Source of the DNA: Fulvia fulva
Taxonomy: Eukaryota > Ascomycota > Dothideomycetes > Mycosphaerellales > Mycosphaerellaceae
Assembly: GCF_020509005.1 (NCBI RefSeq)
Contig: NC_063017.1
Coordinates: 1,488,001-1,552,000 of the forward strand
DNA length: 64,000 nucleotides
Direction of reading: 5' to 3'
How positions within the stretch are numbered: position 1 is the first letter of the stretch; every line of letters starts with the position of its first letter. Both the position numbers and the translations under genes were made by a program. Positions 35,475 to 44,729 of this stretch are shown here, in pieces. A model generated the notes under the pieces. That model saw only the letters and a list, made by a program, of their open reading frames with translations, ran no database searches and was not told where the DNA came from.

Positions 35475-38400
35475 TTGAGACACCTAATCTTACCACTATC
35501 CAGTACAACGTCAACAAAAGCCAGCACAAGGTCCAGAGAAGCTTTCTCCAAGCACTGGACCCAAAGAAACACCTAGTTATTGCAGTCCAGGAACCTTGGA
35601 TCAACAGCAAATCTAACAGACCATCTACTGCTAACGACCCAAGGTATCACACACTCCTAGCCAAACAAGGCACCCCTAGAACATGCATGTACATCAGCAA
35701 AGAGATGGCAACAGACAGCTGGGAACAAATCCAACAGGAAGGGGGAGACATCACCTCAGTCAGACTCAACACCAACCAAGGCAGCATCCACATCCACAGT
35801 GTATACAACCCACCCCCCAGCTCCAGAAGCAGCACCCAGCTGGGCACCCTACAACAGCTGCCAGACATCCTGCAGAGTGACTCCCAACACATCGTGCTGG
35901 GAGACTTCAACTTGCACCATCCTACATGGGGATCAGACTTTGCACCTGCCCATCACTTCCTAGCTAACAGACTCCTCTCCACTACCCAAAGCAACAACAT
36001 GCACCTAGTTACCCCAAAGGGCCTAACTACCTGGTCACAGAGAGCAAGCTCAAGCACCATTGACCTGTGCTTTGCATCACATGACCTGCAGCAGAAGGTC
36101 ACCAGATGCTGGGTTAACCAGGACTTGGAGTCCTCATCAGATCACCTCCCAATTCAGGTGGAGTTTGAAACACAGACACAGCAGGAAGGAGACCTAGAAC
36201 CTCAGCTGGCCTGGAAGGCAGCCAACTGGGAACAGATCAGACAAGACCTGGAACAGAAGCTAGCTGGACTAGAGACCAGGAGACTGGAAACAGCCTTAGA
36301 CATAGACCAAGCAGTGGCAGAACTGGTTAGAACAATGCAGGAAACTGCAGCAGCCCACACTAGAGAAAAGAAACAGTCACTGTACCAGAAGCCATTCTGG
36401 ACAAAGGAATTCTCAGAGAAGGTCAAGGCAGCCAGGCAGGCCAGGAGAGCCCTTACCCAGAGCCACTCCCAGGAAGCATAGGACAGATACAACCAGGCAA
36501 CCAGAGACAAGAAGGCCCAGATCAAGAGGGACAAGATGCTGGAGTGGAGGTCAACAGTTGGATCCATTACCCAGAATCCTGAGAAGATGTGGAAACTAGC
36601 AAAGTGGGCAAGACAACCCACACAGGACAGAAACATGCTGCCCCAGTTTCCAAACATTGAAGACCAGGAAGGAGTAATCCAACACACTCTCCCAGGAAAG
36701 GCACAGGCATTGGGGAAACATTTCTTTGGCACACAGGTAGAAGCTGACCTGCAGGATCTGGAGGGCAGTGTGTATCCAACACCACTAGAGCAATCCTGCA
36801 CAGTGGGAGAGGGAGAGATCAAGAGCATCATTAAGAGACTCTCAGGAAACAAGGCCCCAGGACCAGATGGGATTCCAAACTTGTTCATTAAGACATGCAA
36901 GGACCAGATCTCCCCTGCACTGTCAAACATCTTTTCACAGTGCATGGCCCAAGGACACTGCTCTAAACACTTCAAGGAGTCACTGACTGTGGTCTTGAGA
37001 AAACCACAGAAAGAGGACTACACAAAGCTAAAGGCATACAGACCTATTGCCTTGCTCAACACACTAGGCAAACTCCTGGAAAAGATCATAGCAGAAAGGC
37101 TGACAAACCTAGCTGAAGAACATGGAATCCTTCCTGAAGAACAGATGGGAGGCAGGAAACAAAGATCAACACTAACAGCTGTGGAACTTATCACAGAGCA
37201 GATCAAGACCCTATGGTACTTTAGGAACAACAAAGCAGCCATACTCCTCTCACTAGACATATCAGGAGCCTTTGACAATGTCTCACACCAGAGGCTGATC
37301 CACATCCTGAAACAGAAGGCTATCCCTAACTGGACAGTCCAGTTTATCCAGTCCTTCCTCAGAGGCAGAACCACAAGACTAAGACTGGGCAGATACAAAT
37401 CTGACAGCATGCCTACAGAGACAGGAATCCCACAGGGATCAACAATGTCTCCAATCCTGTTTCTCCTCTTTATGGCAGACCTGCCAGCAAAGCTAAACTC
37501 CAGAAACACATCAGCCTCAGGGTTTGTAGATGACACAAACATCCTAGCCTGGTCAGACAGCACAGAAGAGAACTGCAGAATCTTGCAGAAGAAACACAAG
37601 GAATGTGAGGAATGGGCCAGGAAACATGGAGCCAGATTTGCCCCAGAGAAGTATCAACTCATCCACTTCAGTAGAGCCAGAAACAGACACAATATGCAAG
37701 CCCCAATCACTATTCAGGGACACACAACAGAACCCTCAAGTGAATTAAGGGTGCTAGGAATATGGATGGATCCAAAGCTCAGCTGGGGACCACAGGTCAA
37801 GAAAGCACAGGCAAGAGCAGACAACAACAGGCAATCAATTGACAGGCTTACAGCCTCCACATGGGGAGCCACATTTGCGAAAGCAAAGGTTATGTACAAG
37901 GCCATTGTGAAGCCAGCCATGCTATATGGAGCCCAGATCTGGTCAGCCCAAGACAAGATCCCAAAGAGAATTGCAGATCCCATCAGCAGAGCCCAAGCCT
38001 CCTGTCTGAAAAAGGTGCTTGGAGCATACAAGTCAACTCCAACAAGGGTGGTCGAAATGGAGTCTGGCTCCCCACCAGCCAAGCTCTACCTTCAAGGGTT
38101 GAGATACCAGTATGCAGGAAAGACGTCTGCATACCCAGCCCAGCTAGTAATCCAGAAGGCAGTCAACAAAATCAGGAGCCAGTGCACAAGAAGGCACAGA
38201 CAAGCAAGACCCAATCCAGCCCCACAGAAGCAGCAGGACCTGCAGAAGTTCAAAGAACTAACAGGTCAGCTGCACCTAGCCCAGCAGGAACAGGACAGAA
38301 GGGCTCAAGGGAGAGGATCAGCAGCCAGCCAAGGGAAGAAGCAACAGTCTCTAGCTGAAAGGATGGCAGGACTCCTCTGGAAGACTGAATGGACAAGAAC

Positions 38401-38857
38401 CCCACAGAGGCCAGGAACCCCAAAGGCACTCCAACAGTTTGGTAGCCACAACTACCTACTGTACTCAGACCTGACCAGGTCAGAAGCAAGCATAGCAATA
38501 CAAATCCGCTCTGAACACATCGGAGTCAGGGCATACCTGCATCAGAGAAAAGTCCCAGGGATCGAAGACAAGAGTTGCCCATGCGGCTACCTGTCCCAGA
38601 ATGTCGAACATAGACTTCTGGTTTGCAAAGAATGGAGTACAGGGAGAGGTGAATGGAGGGCAAGGGCAAGGAACAGAAACTTCCAAGCCATGATCAGCAA
38701 TAAGGGAGACCTCCAGAGAATTACAAGGTGGATCATCCACCAAGGATTTTTGGAGCAGTTCTCTCTTACTAGGGAAACAGAGAGATGGATTGAGGAGAGA
38801 AAGAAGGAGGAGGAGAGCAGGAAGAGGGGGACAACTCTAGGGTTGCAGACAAGGTAG
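35471..38857 (+). pseudogene. LINE C ORF2 protein: APE endonuclease + reverse transcriptase, single in-frame TAG
   Basis: One frame of about 1,128 codons broken only by TAG at 36,479-36,481. The endonuclease (35,471-36,170) shows QYNVNKS, AVQEPWI, LGDFNLHHP and SSDHLPI motifs. RT shows GNKAPGPDGIPN (~36,847), YRPIALLNTLGK, LDISGAFDNV, GIPQGSTMSPILF and FVDDTNILAW (37,523). The C-terminal third has a Gln-rich linker and a CPCG...H...C zinc motif near 38,577. No RNase H signature was seen between RT and that motif. The start ATG overlaps the ORF1 stop (ATGA), implying re-initiation. It nicks target DNA and primes reverse transcription of the element RNA. The TAG fits CAG to TAG in CpA context. 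Confidence 0.9.
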
Positions 38858-39050
38858 TCAGAGGCTAACCACCATGACACTAGTGCACCCTAATGGAAGG
38901 AAAACTGAGAACTCATGGCAAGGAAGCTATTAGAGAAGGAGAGGAGGTTTTTACCTAGGAATAGGTTTCCTACCTTATGCAGTAACATATATAGACATAA
39001 ACCCGCATGGGCCGGAGGGCACCACAACGGGTAAATGAATCATCTATCTA
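38858..39050 (+). other. LINE C 3' UTR and (ATCT)n tail
   Basis: Noncoding 3' end. The stretch from about 38,945 to 39,035 resembles the 3' ends of LINE A (27,330-27,420) and LINE B (60,305-60,400): a GGTTT...TTTCC block, a TATATA-A-AC block, a TATAGGCC/CATGGGCC block, then a tetranucleotide tail. It is probably the recognition site for the element's own RT. Confidence 0.7.
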
Positions 39051-40121
39051 TCTATATACGGCTATTATACGGCCAGTCCTTACCTATAGTAGCTAAGTAT
39101 AGTCCTTAGATAAGAGGGCCTACCTATTAAAGGGACTTGTCGCGCCGTTAGCGAAGATCTAAAACTAATGCCTAAGGAATGTTACCGGGGTATATAAGTC
39201 GATACTAATAAGGATGCTTAAGTATAAGACCGCTATACCGCCGATCGACCTATATATCTAGGGACTACGGACCTCCTACTTAGGTAAGTTAGTATAGTAC
39301 CTAGTATAGAAGGTTATCGCTAGTATAGTCGTAAGGGCCCGCGAATTAGTACTAGCGTATAAGGCTATTCAACCCGGAAACGAGCCGAACTACCGGGTAA
39401 GGGACGAACAGCTAGCAACATAATAGGAAGGTAAGAAATCTTTTGTAGAGCAACTATAGAAAGAGAGGTGGAACAACTAGGTTGTAGGGCATAGTGGACG
39501 CCCTTAGCTAGCGGGACAACCTAAGGAATAGTCAGCTATAAAGTCCGCGGTTAAGTACCCCCCGTAGCTTATCTACTACCGCCTTACGAGGGTATAGAGT
39601 AGTATAGTAACCTAACTACGAAGCGAACATATCGACCTCTAGGGGTACCTATTATAGAGTAAGGTTCTAGAATATACAAATACTAGCTATCCCTACGGCT
39701 ATTACTCCTAGAATATACGGTACGTACTCCTCGTCTATCCGAGGTAGTCGCTAGGTAGGGGGGAGTAGATAGTAAAGGCGAGGAACCGGACGATTAGGGC
39801 ACTTCTTAATAACGTTAAGGACCTACGGCGTATTATAAACTAGATACTAGAGAAGGGCTAGCTAGAATAGTACCGCCTAGTAGGAGTAGTATAGGAAGGA
39901 AGGACACGGCGTAGCGCGACGAGACCGGCTAGGAGCGGGGGCTAATAGGGTAGTAATATAGACTACGTACGTTTAGAGGAAAAGCTAATCTAGATAAGGA
40001 GAAGTTGGGGGCGGGAAGGGTTTTTACCTATTCGGGTTTCTATTTATATATAATAATAGATATATACCTATATAGGCCGAATATAGTCCTAGAATAGGGG
40101 ATTAATAAATCTATCTATCTA

Positions 40122-40886
40122 TTAAAGTCTCCTACTACGATATAGTACCCTTGTCTCTTAAGCGTACTATCTAGGTATCTATAGACCCTAAGGCCGCGAC
40201 TAGACCTCGAGGCTAGCGGTTATGTATATATATTATATATCTAAGTACTACCTACGTAGAGGGAGGTAATGTCTCCCCGCCTTCTTTGTCTACGTAGTAT
40301 ACTACCTCCTAGTCGGATTCTAGTATATCCTTACTAATATAGAAGTACGTACGGGGTCTACCGTCGCTTCGTAGGTATATCGTATAGCCTAGTAACTTAT
40401 AGGTCGTTAGTCTCGTATAGTACGGGTTAATCTATAGCTCCTAGATTGCTAGGACGTAGTAGACGTACGGGTCCGCCTCGTATAGGAAATGATTCTAGAC
40501 TATATTCTTACTATAGTTAACGTTATACTAGATAATACTAAGCGTATCGAGGCTAGTTATCGTTATCGATAATCATTTCCTCTATAATATCCTATATCCT
40601 ACTACCTAGTACGTCCTAGTCTACGCCTATCGGCTATATACTAAAGGGGAGCCGGGCCTAGTTAGATTCCCTCGCCGTAACTAGTAGAGTACGTGGCCTC
40701 CCGAACGCCCTAGGTTACGTATCCTTTATATCATTCTCGGCCCTAGGGCGCTTATACCCGACCGCCGCTAGCTGGTTCCGGTATAGACTAGCCTTACGGT
40801 CGACGTAGAATCTTAGGGCGACGGTTCTGTTTGTAATTGCCCTGTTTTTCGCTAGTTTCCGCTATAGGCATTCCGCGCTATACGAT
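40122..40886 (-). mobile_element. LINE family A copy 6 fragment (endonuclease/ORF1 junction), RIPped
   Basis: Matches LINE A copy 1 from about 1,421 to 1,709, then copy 2 from about 14,030 to 14,510, so it holds the endonuclease and the end of ORF1. It is truncated at both ends. The right end at 40,886 is the border with unique host DNA and cuts the BCS1-like gene. Confidence 0.8.
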
Positions 40887-41954
40887 AGCTGCCGTAGTGG
40901 AATTGGACGCGCGAACTCTGTGCCGGTCGTTGAGATCTCCGGAAGAAGAACAACTTACCCTGGTGCCAAAAGTAATGCCTACCATAATGCGGCTCGAAGC
41001 GTGGAGGCGTGCGGGCATTCCACTTGTTGTAATCAAACATGCCACGCTCGTCGAGCGCGCCACAAGCTTCGCCGCACCCCAGCAATCGCCGCACCCCAGC
41101 TTGGATTCTCGCGTTCCGACACATGGTGTTGCTGGCTTGTATCAATTGCCACACACGCTCAAAATACACGATATGTAGCTCAAATTGCTCAGAATAGCAT
41201 CGCGAATACAGATTTTGAGAGCCTGTGGGCACTATAGTGGGCTCCATGGTGTGTTGTTGTATGTGGTGAGGTGGTGAGAAAGCAAGAAACGCGTGAATCT
41301 CGACACGGGCGCATGAAGCTTTGGTGGGGCTCTCACCAAAATCCCATGCCGAAGCGTCAACACCAACCTCTCGGCAACACAACGTGTTTTTACGCGATAT
41401 GAGGATGCAGAACATGGAAACAGACAGCTGCGAACACATTGGGAAAAGAATCAAGTTGATATGAGCAATATTGGTGGTGTTGATGATAAAAAGTCACTGG
41501 GGTGCGGCGATTGCTGGGGTGCGGCGAAGCTTGTGGCGTCGAGCGCATCACCGGCACCATCTTCCAGAACGCCATCTGTCTTCGATCCTCGCTGGGTCTT
41601 GGCTCGGACCGATCGCCTCGACGCCGAACTCTGCTCCTCGGCCAGCCACTCCATAACCATGTCGAAAAGGTCATCGTCGTCGTCGATGTAGGCGGAACTG
41701 AGGACGAGCTTCCGGAAGAGGCTCTCGCCTCGCTCGAATAGGTACTGCCCACCTCGAGTACCTATCACTAGGATCAAAGCGATGGAGACGAAGATGGAGA
41801 TGTCGATGCCGAGTGTGGAGAGGATGTAGCGAGAGATGGGCCCATAGCCTGGTATTAGCGCTTCCAAGATGTTCGAGGGTAGTTGGGTTAGGGCGCTGGG
41901 ATCTGTGCTGTTGCCAGTGGTCTCTGCCACCTTGGCGAGTCGCCGGAAGTCCAT
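40887..41954 (-). pseudogene. BCS1-like AAA-ATPase gene, N-terminal part only, broken by a MITE and by the TE border
   Basis: Starting at ATG 41,954, residues 1-137 match the N-terminal domain of BCS1-like mitochondrial inner-membrane AAA proteins. They include a PGYGPISR motif, one membrane segment (about 52-72) and a FDMVMEWLAEEQ helix. A 479-bp MITE (41,059-41,537) interrupts it after GDALD. Beyond it the same protein continues (FDYNKWNARTPPRFEPHYGR, FFWH-like HYFWHQGKLFFF) until 40,886, where RIPped LINE begins. Removing the MITE plus one 9-bp duplication (488 bp) joins the two reading frames exactly. The AAA ATPase core (Walker A/B) is missing, so the gene is dead. Family members assemble respiratory complex III or act as specialised paralogues; which one this was cannot be told. 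Confidence 0.8.
41059..41537. mobile_element. MULE-type MITE with perfect 41-bp terminal inverted repeats
   Basis: The inverted repeats at 41,059-41,099 and 41,497-41,537 are perfect and begin GCCACAAGC. Each contains two direct copies of CGCCGCACCCCAG. A 9-bp target duplication GTCGAGCGC lies at 41,050-41,058 and 41,538-41,546. The 9-bp duplication and long inverted repeats point to the Mutator (MULE) superfamily. The 479-bp element encodes no transposase and shows no RIP. It sits within the coding sequence of the BCS1-like gene. Confidence 0.9.
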
Positions 41955-42303
41955 GACTATGTATGCGACTTCTCCAAGGACCGCCTGTGATCAACCTGCT
42001 TATGTGCTTGACAAAATGCTGAGGCGAGTTGTGCTACTCTGCCCACAACACCAGTATGCGGTGGTATTTGTACTAATGGTCGATGTCCGCCCTCCAACCA
42101 GGTTGTTTCATGTTCCGAACAGGGAAGTTGGAAGTGAATATAAAAGCCGCCACAACAGGCTCCGACTCCGCCACATGCAGCTCGCCGGCCGCGAAAAAGC
42201 CGCTGCCTAAGGTATGCAGCTTGGTGGCGATCTGTGACTCCACTCGGATGGACTCGCACGAGATGTTGACCAATCAGAACACAGCTCCTGTCAGAATGCA
42301 CTA
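41955..42303. other. intergenic, upstream of the BCS1-like gene
   Basis: Unique sequence of normal composition. Short overlapping frames on both strands show no protein-like features. It probably holds the former BCS1-like promoter. Confidence 0.5.
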
Positions 42304-42475
42304 CAGGGTGTTTCGTGCATGTGTGGATAGTGTCTTTAGTGCTAACTCACTGTATAGCCAGTCGACAGTACAGAACAGGCGAAAGAAGGGGGTTTCCGTT
42401 GGATTTTAGCGAATGAGACAACTCCAGCGATCAACGCCACGACTGACACTATCCACGTATGCAGTTGACACCCTG
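42304..42475. mobile_element. Tc1/mariner-like MITE, 172 bp
   Basis: Imperfect 31-bp terminal inverted repeats (25 of 31 matching) start CAGGGTGT at 42,304 and end at 42,475. The element is flanked by TA (42,302-42,303 and 42,476-42,477). TA target choice and CAGGGTGT ends fit the Tc1/mariner superfamily. No coding capacity. Confidence 0.8.
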
Positions 42476-42477
42476 TA

Positions 42478-42984
42478 CGACGTCTACTAACTTGATGAAA
42501 TTAACATACGATGTTGAAGCTGAAGCTGAATAGAGGCCTCGCTGCCCTGTCGCCTCTCACCGGTCTAGTGCAGAGCGGCAGGGCCACCTAATGTATAAGC
42601 TTCAAGCTATACCTTCGACAATGTTCGTGCAGATGAAGGATCGGTAAGCGAGGTTGCGATTGGATCACTATGCAAGAGAGCTCGACAGGTGACAGCAGAC
42701 ATCTAAAGGGAAACGCACACCTATGCCACGGACCCTGTTACAGGATTCGAGAGCTCGACCATGAGTGCCTCGAATGCATGCACGGTACTGGCTCCGCAAG
42801 CGATCCTTTGAGGCCGCATGTGTGACTCTAAAAGATACTAAACAGGGGTGTGATGCAGGTGTTACACTGAGGAGAGGTGCTAGGCAGTGACATTCACGGG
42901 GTATGGCAAATCTTGTGACCGAGTTTACTGGATTCCACGTGCTGGGCACAATGCACGCCATTACCGTCCTCACGAATGTCCCCC
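42478..42984. other. gene-free stretch
   Basis: Unique sequence with normal composition and no supported gene. Open frames (e.g. 42,668-42,988 on the minus strand) lack protein-like character. Confidence 0.4.
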
Positions 42985-43525
42985 TCAAGGCTCCAAGACC
43001 TCAAACTCAGCATCATTCCCTCTTTCCACCCACATCGGCGCCCCACTCGGCCTTCCCAACTCTCGATACTCCCCAGGCGGCGCCAGCACCTCCTCCCTCC
43101 GTCCCTCCCACCACTCTCTAATGGACTCTCCCGCCTCGATCCCAAACCTGAACCTGAACCGTTCACCCGGCTTCACTCCCTCCACATCTCCCCTCAGAAC
43201 TGGAAGATGAAAGCTCAACGTAAACTCCACTGGTACTCGTGGCTCGAGAGTCGTGAACCATCTATTATTCTCCCCACCAATCTCAGCATGGTCCCATGGT
43301 CTGCGTCTGCTACATTTCGACACGTACGGGCGTGTTGGTGCTGAGGTTGGTGCAGGTGAAAGTTGTTGATTGGGAGAGGTTTGTGGCGAAGAGGGGTTTC
43401 CAAGTGCAGATTGTGATGGGGTAGGTTTGTGAGAGGGTTGATGTTAGGGTCAGGGTGGTGGTGCCGTGCCGGGTTGGGTTGGAGGGTGAGAGGGTGAGGG
43501 TTATGGGGATTGAGGGTGTGGACAT
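42985..43525 (-). pseudogene. hypothetical protein gene with an apparent frameshift
   Basis: From ATG 43,525 a frame of about 71 residues (MSTPSIPITLTLSPSNPTRH...) ends in a stop near 43,310. A second frame from about 43,323 continues for 112 residues to 42,985 with a clearly protein-like sequence (PWDHAEIGG, WFTTLEPRVPVEF, GERFRFRFG, WWEGRREEVLAPPGEY). Read as one gene it gives a ~180-residue soluble protein of mixed beta character, with a one-base shift in the overlap 43,310-43,323. I do not recognise the family. It may be a true frameshift, a base error or a short unrecognised intron. Confidence 0.45.
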
Positions 43526-43901
43526 GGTGAGGGGGGGGGGTGGTGGGTTTGAAGAGGGGATGGAAAGGTAAGAAGAGTTGTGGAGATGCTGCTGCTGCCT
43601 AGATGTGGCGGTGAGAGGGCTGTTGGGTAGATTGAATGTTTCAGGGAGGAAGTACAGTAGGAACGCCCGCGGCTCTTCGCAATAACGCCAAGCTCTATTC
43701 ATTAGAGGTCTTTTGCATATCAGACATGTACGCCCTCACTTGAGAAAGACCATGCGACTCGCATCGATCATGCTCTTTCCGAACGCCTTGCCAAGTATCT
43801 CAGAGGTCGATAAGATATGCTTCTATCCTCCAACGATCACGTCTACACCCTTGATGTCGAGTGTACGGTCTTCAACCTCGCTGCCGATGCAACATGCCCT
43901 A

Positions 43902-44093
43902 CTAAGAGGTCTTCCTCGGAGCGACGATAGTGGCCTCCTTCCTCTCCCTCATCTTCTTCGTCCAGATGACGATTGCCATCAAGCCTACCAAGTAGCTGAC
44001 GATGAGTTCGATCAAGAACACGAGTAGATGCTTAAGGAGGTACGAATTGAGCTCGGACTGGTCCTCGAAGCAGATGGGTGTGGTGTTCGGCAT
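43902..44093 (-). CDS. small single-pass membrane protein, hypothetical
   Basis: A 63-residue ORF with a polar N-terminus, one strong hydrophobic segment (about residues 20-45, LLVFLIELIVSYLVGLMAIV) and a basic tail (KKMRERK). The charge layout suggests an N-out/C-in helix. No family is recognised. Its neighbour at 44,730-45,227 is also a membrane protein on the same strand. It may be an exon of a longer gene, but no convincing partner exon was found. Confidence 0.4.
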   Translation of the reverse strand: MPNTTPICFEDQSELNSYLLKHLLVFLIELIVSYLVGLMAIVIWTKKMRERKEATIVAPRKTS

Positions 44094-44729
44094 TGTGGAT
44101 AGGGCTGTTGTAAGTCTTTTGTGTTGGTGTTGTGCTGGATAAGTGTTAGCTTAATCGCGGCGTGTACGTGGATGGTACTAACGGAATGCTGTGGTGGTAT
44201 TGCAGTGGCTTGAAGGAGTGCGAAGAACTTGTGTGTTGGATTGGAGAAGTGGTGCTCGTGGAAGGAGGCTAAGAAGCAAGAAAGTCGAGGAGGTCAAGTA
44301 GGAACGACTTTGTCACAGCACGTGACAATAAGTGAATGATGGATGATTAATGAGTGAGCAAGGAACAACACGAGGCATGCACCTGCAGAGAAAAGTGACC
44401 CAGTTCACCATGAAGATCAGTGAATGAACTGGATTGCCTCTACGTCGCATACTTGGGGATGGAAGCATTCGCATAATTTCCATACAGAGCTAACGAAGTG
44501 TATAGCTCGCATTCACTATGCGAAGGCGACGCGAATTTTTGCTATGCTTTATGTATCCCGACTCTCTGCTCTGGACTGGAGTCTTATGCGGAGCTTCCGA
44601 GATATACCTTAGGCTCGAGCCACGAGGGCTCATGCCCTCATAGCGTCACGCCCACGCCTCTTCGCACCTGCATGTGACATGACCGCTTCTTGCTCCCACC
44701 TGACACGAAGGTCAGTTCTCTCACGATCC
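44094..44729. other. intergenic stretch
   Basis: Unique sequence with no supported gene. The part upstream of 44,093 is a plausible promoter for the small membrane ORF. Confidence 0.4.

Larger units (their letters stand above)
34190..39050 (+). mobile_element. LINE family C (Tad1 clade), nearly intact, not RIPped, CpG-poor
   Basis: 4,861 bp flanked by a 16-bp duplication TCTATATACGGCTATT (34,174-34,189 and 39,051-39,066) inside LINE A copy 5. It has a 21-bp leader, ORF1, ORF2, a ~190-bp 3' UTR and a (ATCT)n tail ending at 39,050. The sequence is rich in CpA, the RIP target, yet unmutated, so it inserted after RIP had acted on its host or escaped RIP. CpG is strikingly rare (none seen, for example, in 37,081-37,440). 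Only two lesions are seen: a frameshift at a C run in ORF1 and one in-frame TAG in ORF2. The very short leader suggests slight 5' truncation. Confidence 0.95.
33740..40121 (+). mobile_element. LINE family A copy 5, 5'-truncated, RIPped, split by LINE C
   Basis: Two halves, 33,740-34,189 and 39,051-40,121, join collinearly with LINE A copy 4 (from about 25,930 to the tail). They include the RT catalytic region (near 33,810), the C-terminal region, the 3' UTR and a short (TATC)n tail at about 40,110-40,121. It is more heavily RIPped than copy 4. No clear target duplication was found at 33,740. Confidence 0.85.

Noticed and set aside
36202..36975. 257-codon minus-strand frame opposite LINE C ORF2
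   Set aside because: Overlaps the endonuclease/RT frame completely; no domain; same composition artefact.
40852..41454. 200-codon minus-strand frame taken as a single gene
   Set aside because: It is a chimera of MITE interior, the BCS1-like remnant and LINE A; only 40,887-41,058 is genuine coding remnant.
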